Shown here: in pieces, positions 54,194 to 63,317 of the stretch
How positions within the stretch are numbered: position 1 is the first letter of the stretch
How the letters are laid out: the number at the start of each line of letters is the position of its first letter
Assembly: GCF_900546705.1 (NCBI RefSeq)
Contig: NZ_URDP01000001.1
Coordinates: 62,001 to 126,000, forward strand
Direction of reading: 5' to 3'
DNA from: an uncultured Oscillibacter sp.
GTDB taxonomy: Bacteria > Bacillota > Clostridia > Oscillospirales > Oscillospiraceae
Length of the DNA: 64,000 bases
Position numbers and translations under genes: made by a program
Notes under the pieces: generated by a model
Databases searched by the model: none
Seen by the model: only the letters and a program-made list of their open reading frames with translations
Told to the model about the DNA's origin: nothing

Positions 54194-54970
54194 TTACAGC
54201 ACCTTGCTGAGGAAGTCCTGCAGCCGGGGATGCTGGGGGTGCTCGAAAATGTCCGCGGGCAAGCCCTGCTCCAGAAGCTTGCCGTCGGCCATGAACAGCA
54301 CCCGGTTGCCCACTTCCCGGGCAAAGCCCATCTCGTGGGTAACGACCACCATGGTCATGCCCTCCTGAGCCAGCTCCTTCATAACCTCCAGCACCTCGCC
54401 GACCATTTCCGGGTCCAGCGCGGAGGTGGGTTCGTCAAAGAGCATGACCTGAGGCTCCATCATCAGCGCACGCACGATGGCGATCCGCTGCTTCTGACCG
54501 CCGGAGAGCTGAATGGGATAGGCGCCGGCGCGGTCCTTCAGGCCCACCCGGTCCAGAAGGGCCAGGGCCTTTTCCTGGGCCTTTTCCACGGGCATGTGCT
54601 TGACCTGGACGGGCGCCAGGGTCATGTTGTCCATGATGGTCATATGGGGGAAGAGGTTGAAGTGCTGGAACACCATGCCCATCTTCTGCCGGTGCTGGTC
54701 GATATTCAGCTTGACCATCTTGCCCTGGGCATTCTGCACCTTCTTTTTGGTGATATCCACGCCGTCGAACACGATGGAACCGCCGGTGGGCACCTCCAGC
54801 AGGTTCAGACTGCGCAGGAAGGTGGACTTGCCGGAGCCGGAGGGACCAATGACCACCATCACGTCCCCTTGGTTGATGTCCACGGTGACGCCGTCCAGCG
54901 CCTTGATGGCGCCGTGGTTGTAATATTTCTTCAGGTCTTTGACCTGGATCAGACTATCTCTTGTCGCCAC
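54194..54970 (-). CDS. Polar amino acid ABC transporter, ATP-binding protein
   Basis: 258 residues from a GTG at 54970 (AAAGGAG upstream), overlapping the permease end by 17 bases. Walker [11 protein letters not shown]-loop [12 protein letters not shown], signature [15 protein letters not shown], Walker [16 protein letters not shown] and the H-loop [10 protein letters not shown] are all present. It is the GlnQ/HisP subgroup. It powers uptake by the neighbouring permease and lipoprotein. Confidence 0.96.
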   Translation of the reverse strand: MATRDSLIQVKDLKKYYNHGAIKALDGVTVDINQGDVMVVIGPSGSGKSTFLRSLNLLEVPTGGSIVFDGVDITKKKVQNAQGKMVKLNIDQHRQKMGMVFQHFNLFPHMTIMDNMTLAPVQVKHMPVEKAQEKALALLDRVGLKDRAGAYPIQLSGGQKQRIAIVRALMMEPQVMLFDEPTSALDPEMVGEVLEVMKELAQEGMTMVVVTHEMGFAREVGNRVLFMADGKLLEQGLPADIFEHPQHPRLQDFLSKVL

Positions 54971-55730
54971 GGCTCATTCTCCTTTCAAAGTACGCGATGA
55001 TCTTGCTGGTGGGGAAGGTCAGGCAGAAGTAAACCAGCGTGGCAATGACCAGCGGCTCGGCGATCCGATAGGTAGCGCCCTTGATGGAGGTTACCGCGTA
55101 CATGATCTCCTGGACACCGATGGTGTAGCAGATGGAGGATTCCTTGATGATGGTGACAAACTCGTTGGCGATGGCCGGCAGGATATTCTTGATGGCCTGG
55201 GGCATTACCACAAAGCGCATGTTCTGCACCTGGCTCAGGCCCAGAGAGCGGGCTGCCTCCGTCTGGCCGCCGTCGATGGACTGGATGCCGGAGCGGATGA
55301 TCTCGGAGAGATAGGCACCGGAGTTGAGGGCCAGGGCCACCACGCCGGGGAGGAACCGCTCAAACCGGATAAAACCGAAGATCTTGAAAGTGGGCAGGTC
55401 CACGCCGTCAAAGACTACATAGTAGATTATGAACAGCTGGACCAGCATAGGCGTGGCCCGGAAGACTTCCACATACACAGTGGCCAGGAACCGGATGGGA
55501 TTGAACCGGCTCACTGCCGCCACAAAGCCCTGATCCCGGAGATGACCGTCCTTGGTCAGTGCCAGGAACCGCAGGGGGCAGACATCCGAAAGCCGCATCA
55601 CGGCCAGGATCAGCGCCAGGATGAAGCCGAAGATAACGGTCAGCGCGGACAAGGATACCGTGCAGACCAGGCCCTGCTTGAAAAGATCGATATAGGCAAA
55701 TGTTTTTTCGAAACCGGCGGCAGTAAACAC
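54954..55730 (-). CDS. Polar amino acid ABC transporter, permease
   Basis: 258 residues from a GTG at 55730 (GGAGG about 9 bases upstream). HisM/GlnP-like permease with about 5-6 membrane helices and the EAA motif region [20 protein letters not shown]. The sequence [12 protein letters not shown] and [16 protein letters not shown] are typical. It forms the membrane channel, probably as a homodimer since only one permease gene is present. Confidence 0.95.
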   Translation of the reverse strand: MFTAAGFEKTFAYIDLFKQGLVCTVSLSALTVIFGFILALILAVMRLSDVCPLRFLALTKDGHLRDQGFVAAVSRFNPIRFLATVYVEVFRATPMLVQLFIIYYVVFDGVDLPTFKIFGFIRFERFLPGVVALALNSGAYLSEIIRSGIQSIDGGQTEAARSLGLSQVQNMRFVVMPQAIKNILPAIANEFVTIIKESSICYTIGVQEIMYAVTSIKGATYRIAEPLVIATLVYFCLTFPTSKIIAYFERRMSRGDKR

Positions 55731-55771
55731 AGGCGGTTTCCTCCTTTTTCTCTTGTTTCAGGAAGCAGTCA

Positions 55772-55802
55772 ATTCCTCCCCGCGGAGACCGCGGGGAGGA
55801 AT
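55772..55802 (-). promoter_or_regulatory. Intercistronic hairpin between binding-protein and permease genes
   Basis: A perfect 14-base GC-rich stem (55772-55785 with 55789-55802) has a 3-base loop and no T-run. Hairpins at this place commonly stabilise binding-protein mRNA so that it is made in excess of the membrane components. Confidence 0.65.
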
Positions 55803-55819
55803 CGGAACGCAGGAACAAA

Positions 55820-56716
55820 TCAGGCGGCAGGAGCCTCGGCAGAGTCCAGAGTGCCCTCGTAGATATCGCCGGAAGCCTGATCCACGGCCTCGACCACGAA
55901 CTGATCAAAGGAACCGTCTTCCTTGGCGGCGGCGATAGCCATGTTCACACCGGCCAGCAGAGCGGCATTGCCCTTGGACACGCCCACCACGGAGCCCTTG
56001 GCGTCATAGGGAACGTCCAGAGCCACGCACAGGTCGGGGTACTGGGACGCATAGCTCTCAGCCACCATAGTCTCGATGTAAGCACCGTCCAGCTTGCCGG
56101 TCAGCACCTCGGCAATGATGTCGGGCACCTTGGTCAGCTCCACGATATCGGCGTCGGGGGTGTTCTCCTTGGCCAGATCAGCCTGGATGGAACCCACCTG
56201 GGCACCGAGCTGATACTCAGCCTTGTTGGCATCCTCCATGGAGGTGAACAGGTCCTTGTTGGCCTGGGTGCAGACGAAGGACTGGCCGCCGGTGATGTAC
56301 ACGTCAGAGAAGTCCATGCTGTCGGCACGCTTGGGATCGGGGGAGTAACCGGCCATGCCCAGATCCACGTTGCCGTTTTGCAGCTCCATGATGGTGCCGT
56401 CAAAGTCCATGGGGATCACTTCCAGCTCCAGGCCCAGATAGTCGGCGATGTACTGGGCCAGGGCCATGTCGAAGCCGGCCAGCTGGGGATTGCCGTTTTC
56501 GTCCAGCGCATAGAACTCATAGGGGGCAAAGTCAGGGCTGGTGGCCACGGTGAGCTTGCCCTCGGTGATGGTGGTGATCTGAGACTTGAGCTCGTCGATG
56601 GACATGGTGGAGTAATCCACAGCCTCTTCTTCCGTGCTCTCTTCTTCCTTGGAGCCGCAGGCAGCCAGGCTGGCGGTCATGGCCAGAGCCAGCAGCAGCG
56701 CAAACAGTTTCTTCAT
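55820..56716 (-). CDS. Polar amino acid ABC transporter, substrate-binding lipoprotein
   Basis: 298 residues from the ATG at 56716, 9 bases after AGAGG. A lipoprotein signal ends in the lipobox LAAC (about residue 19), followed by an acidic linker (SKEEESTEEEAVDY). The mature protein is the family-3 type: GKLTVATSPDFAPYEF, AGFDMALAQYIADYLGLE, IPMDFDGTIMELQNGNVDLG and the late SVVGVSKGNAALL. It captures an amino acid outside the membrane. The ligand-site arginine common in this family is not obvious, so the ligand cannot be named. Transcribed first in its operon. Confidence 0.94.
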   Translation of the reverse strand: MKKLFALLLALAMTASLAACGSKEEESTEEEAVDYSTMSIDELKSQITTITEGKLTVATSPDFAPYEFYALDENGNPQLAGFDMALAQYIADYLGLELEVIPMDFDGTIMELQNGNVDLGMAGYSPDPKRADSMDFSDVYITGGQSFVCTQANKDLFTSMEDANKAEYQLGAQVGSIQADLAKENTPDADIVELTKVPDIIAEVLTGKLDGAYIETMVAESYASQYPDLCVALDVPYDAKGSVVGVSKGNAALLAGVNMAIAAAKEDGSFDQFVVEAVDQASGDIYEGTLDSAEAPAA

Positions 56717-56805
56717 AACATTCATCCTCTTCCAAATTTCATGTTACCCGCCGCAGCGGGGATTCTCTATGCCGCGGGGATTGTCTCCCCTTTGGAACAT
56801 GCCTA

Positions 56806-56834
56806 ACCTTACCACGTCCCTGTAAGAATGTCAA
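56806..56834 (-). promoter_or_regulatory. Promoter of the amino-acid ABC operon
   Basis: On the minus strand TTGACA (56829-56834) and TAAGGT (56806-56811) are 17 bases apart. The roughly 85-base leader carries two small hairpins (GGGGA/TCCCC and CCCGC/GCGGG) but nothing I recognise as a riboswitch. Confidence 0.7.
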
Positions 56835-56984
56835 TACTTTTTCACGGAAAATGAATATTTATTTGAATTGAAGATGAAAGTGCCAAAAGATAACCGAAGA
56901 AAACAGGGAAAACAAGGAGCAGTTCGTCATATTCACAAAAGCACGCATGCATAAAATGAATAAAAAACTGCATATTCAAAAAAG

Positions 56985-57010
56985 GCGAGCCCGCCGGAAA
57001 GCGGGCTCGC
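56985..57010 (-). terminator. Terminator of the Na/Pi cotransporter gene
   Basis: A perfect 10-base stem (56985-56994 with 57001-57010) has a 6-base loop and on the minus strand is followed by six Ts. Confidence 0.88.
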
Positions 57011-57021
57011 TGTATAAAAGT

Positions 57022-58773
57022 TCATGCCTGCCGGGGCAGCTGATACTTTTCCAGCTGACTGGCAAGATGACGGGCAAAGCCGTCGTCGGTTTTGAGGCTG
57101 TGGAGATAGGCGTGGCGGTCCAGGGAGCTGTCCTGTTCTTCCAGGATGCACACGGCAATGTTGGAGCAGTGGTCGGATACCCGCTCGAAGTTGGTCAGAA
57201 GGTCACTGAGAATAAAGCCCAGCTGGATGGTGCACTCACCGGTCTGGAGCCGCTGGATGTGGCGCATGCGGACCTCCTCGATCAACCGGTCAATGGTCTC
57301 CTCCAGAGGCTCTACGGACAAGGCGGCGTGGGAGTCATCGGCGGTGAAGCAGGAGAAGGCGCGGTTCATAATGTCCCGCAGGGCGTCCAGCAGGACTCCC
57401 AGCTCCTCCTCGGCAGAATCGGAGAAGCGCAGATCCTTCTCGTGGAGCTCCTGAGCCGACTCCTGCAGGTTGAGGGCGTGGTCGCCGATGCGCTCGAAAT
57501 CACCGATGGCGTGGAGCAGGCGGGAGACGGTGCGCATGTCCTCCATGGACACGCCGTGCTGGGAGATCTGGACCAGATAGCTGCCCAGCCGGTCCTCGTA
57601 TATATCCAGCTTGTCCTCATTTTGAACAATCTGATTTTCCCGTTCCTCGCTGTACGCGCTCAGCTGTTCCAGGGACAGCAGCAGGTTCTCATGGGCCAGC
57701 TCGCCCATCTGGTTGGTCATGGAGACACACTCGCTGATGGCCACGCCGGGCGTGCGCAGCAGCAGGGGGTCCAGGAAGGCGAAGCTCTCTTTGCGGCTTT
57801 CGCTGGGCACCAGTCTCCGCGCCAGCTTTTCCAGCTGGCGGGAGAACGGCAGCAGCAGGACTGTGGTAAAGATATTGAACACGGAGTGGCAGAAGGCAAT
57901 GCCCACCACGCCGATGGGGTCGTTGAGGAACGTGAAGTGGAACAGGGCGTTGGCACTGTAGAAAAGCACCATACACACCGCCGTGCCGATGACATTGAAG
58001 GAGATATGCACCACGGCCACCCGCTTTGCGCTGCGGCTGACGCCGATGGAGCTGATGAGGGCGGTGACACAGGTGCCGATATTCTGACCCATGATGATGG
58101 GAATGGCGGCACCGAAGGACACAGAGCCGGTGAGGGCCAGGGCCTGCAAAATGCCCACAGAGGCGGAGGAGGACTGAATGACGGCGGTGAACACCATGCC
58201 TACCAGCACGCCCAGCAGGGGGTTCTGGAAGGCGGTGAGCAGCTCGGTGAAGGCGGGGACCTCGGAAAGCGGCTCCACGGCGCCCTTCATCAGATCCATG
58301 CCGTACATCAAAATGGCAAAGCCCACCATGACCCGGCCGATGTCCCGGCGCTTTTGCTTTTTGGAGCCCATGATGAGGATGACGCCGATCATGGCCAGCA
58401 GGGGGGAGAAGCTCTCCGGCTTGAGCATGTTGACAAACACGTTGTCGCTCTCGATGCCCGTCAGGGAGAGAATCCAGGCGGTGGTGGTAGTTCCGATGTT
58501 GGAGCCCATGATGACGCCGATGGTCTGACTCAGCTCCATGACGCCGGAGTTGACCAGTCCCACCAGCATGACCGTCACCGCGGAGGAGGACTGGATGGCC
58601 ACGGTGATGCCGGTGCCAAGCAGCAGGCTCTTGAACGGGTTGGAGGTCATGCGCTTCAAAATGCGTTCCAGCTTGCCGCCGGCCATCTTCTCCAGGCTTT
58701 TCGACATGGTGGTCATGCCGTAGAGGAAGAAAGCCAGGCCGCCGCAAAGGGTAAAGACGGAGAAAATATCCAT
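57022..58773 (-). CDS. Na/Pi cotransporter (NptA/PNaS family) with C-terminal PhoU-like domain
   Basis: 583 residues from the ATG at 58773 (AAAAGGAG 7 bases upstream). The membrane half has two QSSSA repeats: GITVAIQSSSAVTVMLVGLV and VFTAVIQSSSASVGILQALA, plus GSNIGTT and GQNIGTC, the hallmarks of PNaS transporters. After residue about 340 comes a soluble helical PhoU-like domain with AIGDFERIGDHALNL and FERVSDHCSNIAVC repeats, probably regulatory. It likely carries Na+-coupled phosphate or a related anion. Monocistronic. Confidence 0.93.
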   Translation of the reverse strand: MDIFSVFTLCGGLAFFLYGMTTMSKSLEKMAGGKLERILKRMTSNPFKSLLLGTGITVAIQSSSAVTVMLVGLVNSGVMELSQTIGVIMGSNIGTTTTAWILSLTGIESDNVFVNMLKPESFSPLLAMIGVILIMGSKKQKRRDIGRVMVGFAILMYGMDLMKGAVEPLSEVPAFTELLTAFQNPLLGVLVGMVFTAVIQSSSASVGILQALALTGSVSFGAAIPIIMGQNIGTCVTALISSIGVSRSAKRVAVVHISFNVIGTAVCMVLFYSANALFHFTFLNDPIGVVGIAFCHSVFNIFTTVLLLPFSRQLEKLARRLVPSESRKESFAFLDPLLLRTPGVAISECVSMTNQMGELAHENLLLSLEQLSAYSEERENQIVQNEDKLDIYEDRLGSYLVQISQHGVSMEDMRTVSRLLHAIGDFERIGDHALNLQESAQELHEKDLRFSDSAEEELGVLLDALRDIMNRAFSCFTADDSHAALSVEPLEETIDRLIEEVRMRHIQRLQTGECTIQLGFILSDLLTNFERVSDHCSNIAVCILEEQDSSLDRHAYLHSLKTDDGFARHLASQLEKYQLPRQA

Positions 58774-58980
58774 GCTGTTGCTCCTTTTTCTTCTTTCGGT
58801 CAGGCGTTTACAGGCAAAAAAAATATGCACGAATCTAATGCCGCTCCTTTACGGATATGCAGCTTTAACATTATATATTCAAAAAACCGCACTGAGAAGA
58901 GGGTACGACAATTTTTGTAAAATTTGCGTAAATTATAAGAGAAATTTCACAATGCAAACGTGGAACATTTGTGAAAAAGA

Positions 58981-59010
58981 GAAACGCCTCCTGGGAAAGG
59001 AAGGCGTTTC
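58981..59010 (-). terminator. Hairpin after the patatin gene
   Basis: Perfect 9-base arms (58981-58989 and 59002-59010) are followed on the minus strand by CTCTTTTT, 10 bases after the stop. Confidence 0.65.
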
Positions 59011-59019
59011 ACGCAAAAT

Positions 59020-59883
59020 TTACGAATTTTTGCCCGACCAGAATTCCGCCACGGCGGGCAGGGATCGCCGCCCGGCAAAGTAGCCGGACTGCCACAGAGC
59101 ACGGATCTTCTCCAGATCCCGCTCTGTCCGGGAAAAGCCGGTGGTGTCCTCCGGGGCGATGACCAGCACCCGGCCCTCCCGCTCCAGATCGAAGAGCTCC
59201 GCACGGCACTGGTTGTACCGCTGAGCCCGGGTTTCCAGCGTTTCCACAAAGCGGGGGTACTTCCGGAAGGCCCGCCGCAGGATGGGCATGGTGCGGTCCT
59301 GCGTCTTTTCGTAGCTGCGCTCCCGGGTCAGAATCACCACCACCCGGTCGCAGCCCACATCAAAGGCGTGCTTCCAGGGAATGGCGTCGGCACAGCCGCC
59401 GTCCAGATAGGGCTGGCCGTTGATGTGGTAGACGGGGAAGAGGAAGGGGATGGCACAGGTGGCCTGGAGCAGCAGATTGTGCTCGTCGTGCCGGGGCACC
59501 GGCAGATAGTCGGCCTGCCCGGTTTCCAGATTGGTGACCACCGCCTCTGCCTGGCCCGGATAGGCCGCGAACGCATCATAGTCAAAGCGCTCCAGCTCAT
59601 TGGGGATCGTCTCGTAGGAAAAGCGGAGGCCGAAATAGGAGCGGTTTCCCCGGCGCAGATAGTTGCCCATTCCCATGTAGCGCCGGTCCCTGACATAGGT
59701 GGTAAGTACCCGCAGGTTCCGGCGGCTCTGCCGGGAGAGATAGCTCACGCCGTAGGAGATACCGGCGGAGACACCCAGCGTGTAATCCGGCAGAGGCAGT
59801 CCGCCGTCCAGGAAGGCGTCGCACACACCGGAGGAGAAGATGGTGCGGAAGGCGCCGCCCTCCAGCACCAGCGCAGTTTTCAT
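59020..59883 (-). CDS. Patatin-like phospholipase/esterase
   Basis: 287 residues. Oxyanion-hole start LVLEGGAFR (5-13), nucleophile motif GVSAG, and catalytic Asp in YLDGGCADAIP fit the bacterial patatin fold (Ser-Asp dyad). No signal peptide or membrane helix, so a cytoplasmic or peripheral lipid hydrolase is expected. The C-terminal 100 residues (RTMPILRRAFRKYPRFVETL and on) match the common YlbK/YjjU-like group. The substrate is unknown. It is followed by a hairpin and preceded by its own spacer. Confidence 0.92.
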   Translation of the reverse strand: MKTALVLEGGAFRTIFSSGVCDAFLDGGLPLPDYTLGVSAGISYGVSYLSRQSRRNLRVLTTYVRDRRYMGMGNYLRRGNRSYFGLRFSYETIPNELERFDYDAFAAYPGQAEAVVTNLETGQADYLPVPRHDEHNLLLQATCAIPFLFPVYHINGQPYLDGGCADAIPWKHAFDVGCDRVVVILTRERSYEKTQDRTMPILRRAFRKYPRFVETLETRAQRYNQCRAELFDLEREGRVLVIAPEDTTGFSRTERDLEKIRALWQSGYFAGRRSLPAVAEFWSGKNS

Positions 59884-59952
59884 GAGAGGTCACTTCCTTT
59901 GCATTGCTTTCTTCCCATCATAGCACGTCCCGGAAAAAATGAAAAGTGGCAG

Positions 59953-60858
59953 TCAGCCTGCTTGGGACAGGGAACTTTTCTGCTGTTTTGGGGTATGGTT
60001 GAGCAGCACCACCGAGGCAAAGATCAGTAGAATGCCCACGCCCTTGAAGCCCAGCAGGGACTCTCCGTAAAGGGCGAAGCTCAAAAGCGCGGCCACAGCC
60101 GGCTCCACAGTGGCCAGAATGGCGGCCTTGCCGGTCTCCACGCCAGCCAGACCCTGGGTGTAGAGAATAAAGGGGAACACACAGCACAAAACGCCGATGC
60201 CCAGGGCGCCGATCATGGTCTGCGGCTGGGTCAGCAAAGAGGTGGACTCCCAAATCCGGGACAGGGGGAGAGCGCCCAGAGCGGCAAAGAGAAATGTGTA
60301 CTCGGAGATGGTTACGGGGGAATACCCTTTTTTCAGGGCAAAGCGCCCGAAAATGCTGTACAGGGCGTAGCCTACGCCGGCACCGATCCCGATGAGGATA
60401 CCGCCCGGAGAGAAGGCGTGTTCGCTGCTGCCAAACACACCGGCCACAAACAGGCATCCCAGAAAGGTCATGATTACGGCTGTGACCTTTTTGCCGGTGA
60501 TGGGCTCGTGAAACAGCACGGCGGAAAACAGCATGACGAAAATGGGCGACGTGTACATGAGTACGGCCGCCACGGCCAGGCTGGTCAGTTCGATGGCGGT
60601 GAAGTAGCACCAGTTGAAAAAGACCAGGCTGATGATGCCTGTGCCCACAAAGCACCAGCAGTCCCGCAGCCGCACCCGCAGCAGCGACCGGTCCCGGACC
60701 AGAATATACAGCGTCAGTGCGACGGCGGCAGTGGAGACCCGAATGGCCACGATCTGCACCGGAGTAAAGCCCACGGCGCGCAGCGCGTTGGAAAATACGC
60801 CGATGGCGCCCCAGAGGGCGGCGGCTGCCAGAATCGGCAGGTAGGATTTTGTATTCAA
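59953..60858 (-). CDS. EamA/DMT family transporter
   Basis: 301 residues from a TTG at 60858, chosen because AGGAGG lies 6 bases upstream; ATG codons further up lack a binding site. Ten predicted helices form two EamA repeats (start LPILAAAALWGAIGVFSNAL; second repeat from GILIGIGAGVGYALYSIFGR). These are drug/metabolite exporters or importers of the cytoplasmic membrane. The cargo cannot be read from sequence. It lies downstream of the tRNA fragment and its terminator. Confidence 0.9.
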   Translation of the reverse strand: MNTKSYLPILAAAALWGAIGVFSNALRAVGFTPVQIVAIRVSTAAVALTLYILVRDRSLLRVRLRDCWCFVGTGIISLVFFNWCYFTAIELTSLAVAAVLMYTSPIFVMLFSAVLFHEPITGKKVTAVIMTFLGCLFVAGVFGSSEHAFSPGGILIGIGAGVGYALYSIFGRFALKKGYSPVTISEYTFLFAALGALPLSRIWESTSLLTQPQTMIGALGIGVLCCVFPFILYTQGLAGVETGKAAILATVEPAVAALLSFALYGESLLGFKGVGILLIFASVVLLNHTPKQQKSSLSQAG

Positions 60859-60900
60859 TGTGCACCTCCTATGCAGCGTGTTTTGAAGCAGCAAAAATAA

Positions 60901-60932
60901 AAATCGGAGCAAGCATTTGCTTGCTCCGATTT
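60901..60932 (-). terminator. Terminator downstream of the tRNA-Ser fragment
   Basis: A perfect 14-base stem (60901-60914 with 60919-60932) and 4-base loop directly follow the CCA end of the tRNA fragment on the minus strand. It would have served the original intact tRNA gene. Confidence 0.85.
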
Positions 60933-60995
60933 GGCGGAGAAGGAGGGATTCGAACCCTCGAGACCCTTTAGGGGCCTACATGATTTCCAATCATA
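60932..60995 (-). tRNA. tRNA-Ser(GGA), 3' half only (attachment-site remnant)
   Basis: Minus strand. Present: anticodon arm (60979-60995) with loop TTGGAAA and anticodon GGA at 60986-60988, a long class-II variable arm, the T arm GAGGG-TTCGAAT-CCCTC (60943-60959), acceptor strand CTTCTCC, discriminator G and encoded CCA (60932-60934). Missing: the 5' acceptor strand, which should be GGAGAAG, and the D arm. The sequence upstream (GCTTGATACTAGGCGGG) cannot form either. It is the 3' copy left at one junction of an integrated element, so it is not a functional tRNA gene. Confidence 0.85.
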
Positions 60996-61027
60996 TAAAA
61001 CCCGCCTAGTATCAAGCAATACAAAGA

Positions 61028-61048
61028 ATTTGACTACGATTTGACTAC
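61028..61048. repeat. Tandem 10-base direct repeat at the integrase end/att junction
   Basis: ATTTGACTAC occurs at 61028-61037 and 61039-61048, one base apart, over the last codons and stop of the integrase. Short direct repeats beside the attachment core are typical integrase arm-binding sites. Confidence 0.5.
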
Positions 61049-62074
61049 ATTCTTTTTTTCACTGGTATCATAGGCGTCCAGCAACGCTCTGGCTTTATCC
61101 GTCTGACTATCCCGGATGTGCGTGTAGATCCCGCGCATAGTTTTGATGTCGGAGTGGCCGGTCTGCGTCATGGCAACCTCGGCGGGTACGCCTGCCTCGT
61201 ACAGCTCCGTCACATAAGCATGGCGCAGCTGGTGAGGTGTGATGCCCAGTTTAAGATCATCCCACCACTGGATAAACTCGCCTTTGGTCATGGGGCCTCC
61301 ATCTTTCCCCGGAAAGAGGAGGCCCTTTTTCTTGCCTTTTGGCAGGAGGTCAAGGAGTTTGGAACGGATAATGATATCCCGGCGCCCGGCGGCGCTCTTG
61401 GTCCATTTAACGATTACTGGCGCATTGCCGTGGTACTCCACCTCTTTTGTAACGTGGATAACCCGGGCTTTGACGTCGATGTCTGCCCATTCTAGTGCCA
61501 TTGCCTCACCGCGCCGGCATCCGGTGTAATAAAGCAGGATCGGCAGCAGGTTAAAGCCAGTCGGCTCCAGAGCCGTGACTTTGGCCAAGGCGTCGTTTGT
61601 TGGCATCTCCCGCTTTTTCGAAGTCAGGCCCTTAGGGAGCTGAGCAGCTGCCGCTGGGTTTGCGGTGAGATCTCCGTGACGCATGGCATACTTACAGATC
61701 CGATTAAGCACCACCAGTCGCACACGGACTGTCTGCCGGGCAAAGCCCTTTTTTGCCAGTGCCCGCAAAAACGACTCAATGTCCAGTGTGGTGAGCTCCC
61801 GGATGCGAACGTCTCCAAATGCCTCCAGGACGTCCTCTGTCGGCTTTTTATAGCAGGTAAGGGTGTTATATCGGATCTCCTGCTCTGCCTCCGCCTGCCA
61901 GCCATGACAGACTTCCCGCAGTGTTTTCCCCTTGGCCTGCTCACCAGTAAACTCCAACACTTTCCGGCGGACTTCCTGCGGGGATGCTCCGTAAAATGTT
62001 TTGCGCTTGGGCTTCCCATCTGCGCCGGTGATTGTGAGATTCATCTGGTATCGACCATCTGCGCGCTTTTTCAT
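61034..62074 (-). CDS. int: Tyrosine recombinase (phage/ICE-type integrase)
   Basis: 346 residues from the ATG at 62074 (GGAGG 8 bases upstream). An N-terminal arm-binding domain (KKRADGRYQMNLTITGADGK), a core-binding helical domain (LREVCHGWQAEAEQEIRYN to GDLTANPA), and a catalytic domain follow. Catalytic residues are Arg in GCRRGEAMALEW, Lys in VKWTKS, HQLRH, His in TGHSD and the nucleophile Tyr in GIYTHI. It carries out site-specific integration into the tRNA-Ser gene next to it. Its 3' end almost abuts the attachment site. Confidence 0.95.
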   Translation of the reverse strand: MKKRADGRYQMNLTITGADGKPKRKTFYGASPQEVRRKVLEFTGEQAKGKTLREVCHGWQAEAEQEIRYNTLTCYKKPTEDVLEAFGDVRIRELTTLDIESFLRALAKKGFARQTVRVRLVVLNRICKYAMRHGDLTANPAAAAQLPKGLTSKKREMPTNDALAKVTALEPTGFNLLPILLYYTGCRRGEAMALEWADIDVKARVIHVTKEVEYHGNAPVIVKWTKSAAGRRDIIIRSKLLDLLPKGKKKGLLFPGKDGGPMTKGEFIQWWDDLKLGITPHQLRHAYVTELYEAGVPAEVAMTQTGHSDIKTMRGIYTHIRDSQTDKARALLDAYDTSEKKNVVKS

Positions 62075-62098
62075 GCCACAATCCTCCGACTCCAATAG

Positions 62099-62488
62099 TT
62101 ACTGTGGCAGGTTTAACAGCTCTTCACCATCGACACTGACAAAATAGGGAGCATATTCTCCATTGCTGCCCGTGAGCATTACGGCAATTTTCCCATATAC
62201 CGCCGGGGCCCATACAGTAACAGTTCCATCCGGATTGAAATATACAAGCCAATCATCTGCGGTTGTAAGATCGGATTCATAGTCTACATCCGGAGCATAT
62301 TGATCCAGGGCGACCATGGCCGTGGCAATGGCTCGACGCTCTTCATCTTCAGCGGCTTTTTGCTGCGCTGCATCTTTTTTTGAAACAATAGTAATTACAC
62401 TGACACAGACAACAATGATGCAGACGCACACAATTAAGACTGGCTTGAGCAATCTGTCCACAAGTGGCTTTTGCCCGCTATTTTTCAT
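62099..62488 (-). CDS. Small single-pass membrane protein of the element, unknown function
   Basis: 129 residues from the ATG at 62488 (GGGGAG about 8 bases upstream). One N-terminal membrane helix (PVLIVCVCIIVVCVSVITIV) precedes a charged linker (KKDAAQQKAAEDEERRAIA). A small extracytoplasmic domain rich in Tyr and Asp (DDWLVYFNPDGTVTVWAP, YFVSVDGEELLNL) ends it. I recognise no family. A palindrome identical in core to one before the neighbouring gene lies 14 bases upstream of its start. Confidence 0.6.
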   Translation of the reverse strand: MKNSGQKPLVDRLLKPVLIVCVCIIVVCVSVITIVSKKDAAQQKAAEDEERRAIATAMVALDQYAPDVDYESDLTTADDWLVYFNPDGTVTVWAPAVYGKIAVMLTGSNGEYAPYFVSVDGEELLNLPQ

Positions 62489-62501
62489 CACACACACTCC
62501 C

Positions 62502-62520
62502 CGTGTCCGAATCGGACACG
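62502..62520. promoter_or_regulatory. GTGTCCGA-A-TCGGACAC palindrome, copy 1
   Basis: A perfect 19-base palindrome with arms 62502-62510 and 62512-62520. It lies directly upstream of the membrane-protein gene and, read on the minus strand, after AAAATAAA. Copy 2 lies at 63318-63340. It is a candidate operator or leader hairpin shared by both cargo genes. Confidence 0.6.
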
Positions 62521-62537
62521 TTTATTTTAAGTAAAAC

Positions 62538-63299
62538 TTATAAACCCAACAGCTGCTTTTTCTTCGCGTCGAACTCTTCTTGCGTCAAGACGCCGGCATC
62601 AAGAAGCTGCTTGAACTTCAAAATCTCATCTGCAGCGCTGAATGCCGGAGCAGACGCTTGAGCGGTTGGTGCAGGTTCCTTTTGGGCACGGAGGTCGTGG
62701 AATACTTGCAAGACCTTTGCACTGATTTCTTTTGCGCTGTTCTTATCTAACCCAACGTTAAATACTTCCTTGATGGTGTCGATCGTCAGCACACCAAGGA
62801 TCAGGCCGGAAGAAAACGTAATATCGTTGATATTATCCAGATAGATGGATTGGAAATTTTCCCCTGCAATCTTTAACTTTTGCCCCATTAAAATCCGCTT
62901 GTTGGTAATTGCATAAGCATAGTTTTGATCGTGCTTGGTTGCGCTCACATAGTTGTGAAGGCCAATAAAGGCCATCATGAATTCTTCTCCGGGCAGTAGT
63001 TTTTCGGCAATTACCCGGAAATGCTTGACACCCCAAGTTTCATTCCAGCCACGGCCAAAGCCATTGTCAACAGCGTATTTGTACATTTTCCGAGCCATTG
63101 CATCATAACTGGCGCTGTTGGAAATTCTTGCCTGAATGTCTCTTTTAGTCATGTTTTTAAGAGCGGAAGTATCGGAGATTCCCGCATCTTTCAAACAGTC
63201 CTGACATAGCCACAAATTATCTGCGAGTCGATATTTTGGAAAATCGCATTCTTCACCACAGACTGAACAAATGGCGGCTTCTCTTGAAAACAATCCCAC
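62538..63299 (-). CDS. DUF4428-type zinc ribbon + PH-like + SHOCT protein
   Basis: 253 residues from a GTG at 63299 (GGAGGGG about 6 bases upstream); the earlier TTG overlaps that site. MGLFSREAAICSVCGEECD and LWLCQDCLKDAG give a four-cysteine zinc ribbon. A middle region (YAYAITNKRILMGQKLKIAG, YLDNINDITFSSGLILGVLT) resembles a bacterial PH-like domain. The last 33 residues (EILKFKQLLDAGVLTQEEFD) are a SHOCT motif, common in phage and mobile-element proteins. Function unknown. It shares its upstream palindrome with the gene downstream. Confidence 0.8.
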   Translation of the reverse strand: MGLFSREAAICSVCGEECDFPKYRLADNLWLCQDCLKDAGISDTSALKNMTKRDIQARISNSASYDAMARKMYKYAVDNGFGRGWNETWGVKHFRVIAEKLLPGEEFMMAFIGLHNYVSATKHDQNYAYAITNKRILMGQKLKIAGENFQSIYLDNINDITFSSGLILGVLTIDTIKEVFNVGLDKNSAKEISAKVLQVFHDLRAQKEPAPTAQASAPAFSAADEILKFKQLLDAGVLTQEEFDAKKKQLLGL

Positions 63300-63317
63300 G
63301 TTAATCCCCTCCAAAAG

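Noticed and set aside
60932..61020. Intact tRNA-Ser gene
   Set aside because: No 5' acceptor strand GGAGAAG or D arm exists upstream of the anticodon arm, so only the 3' half is present.
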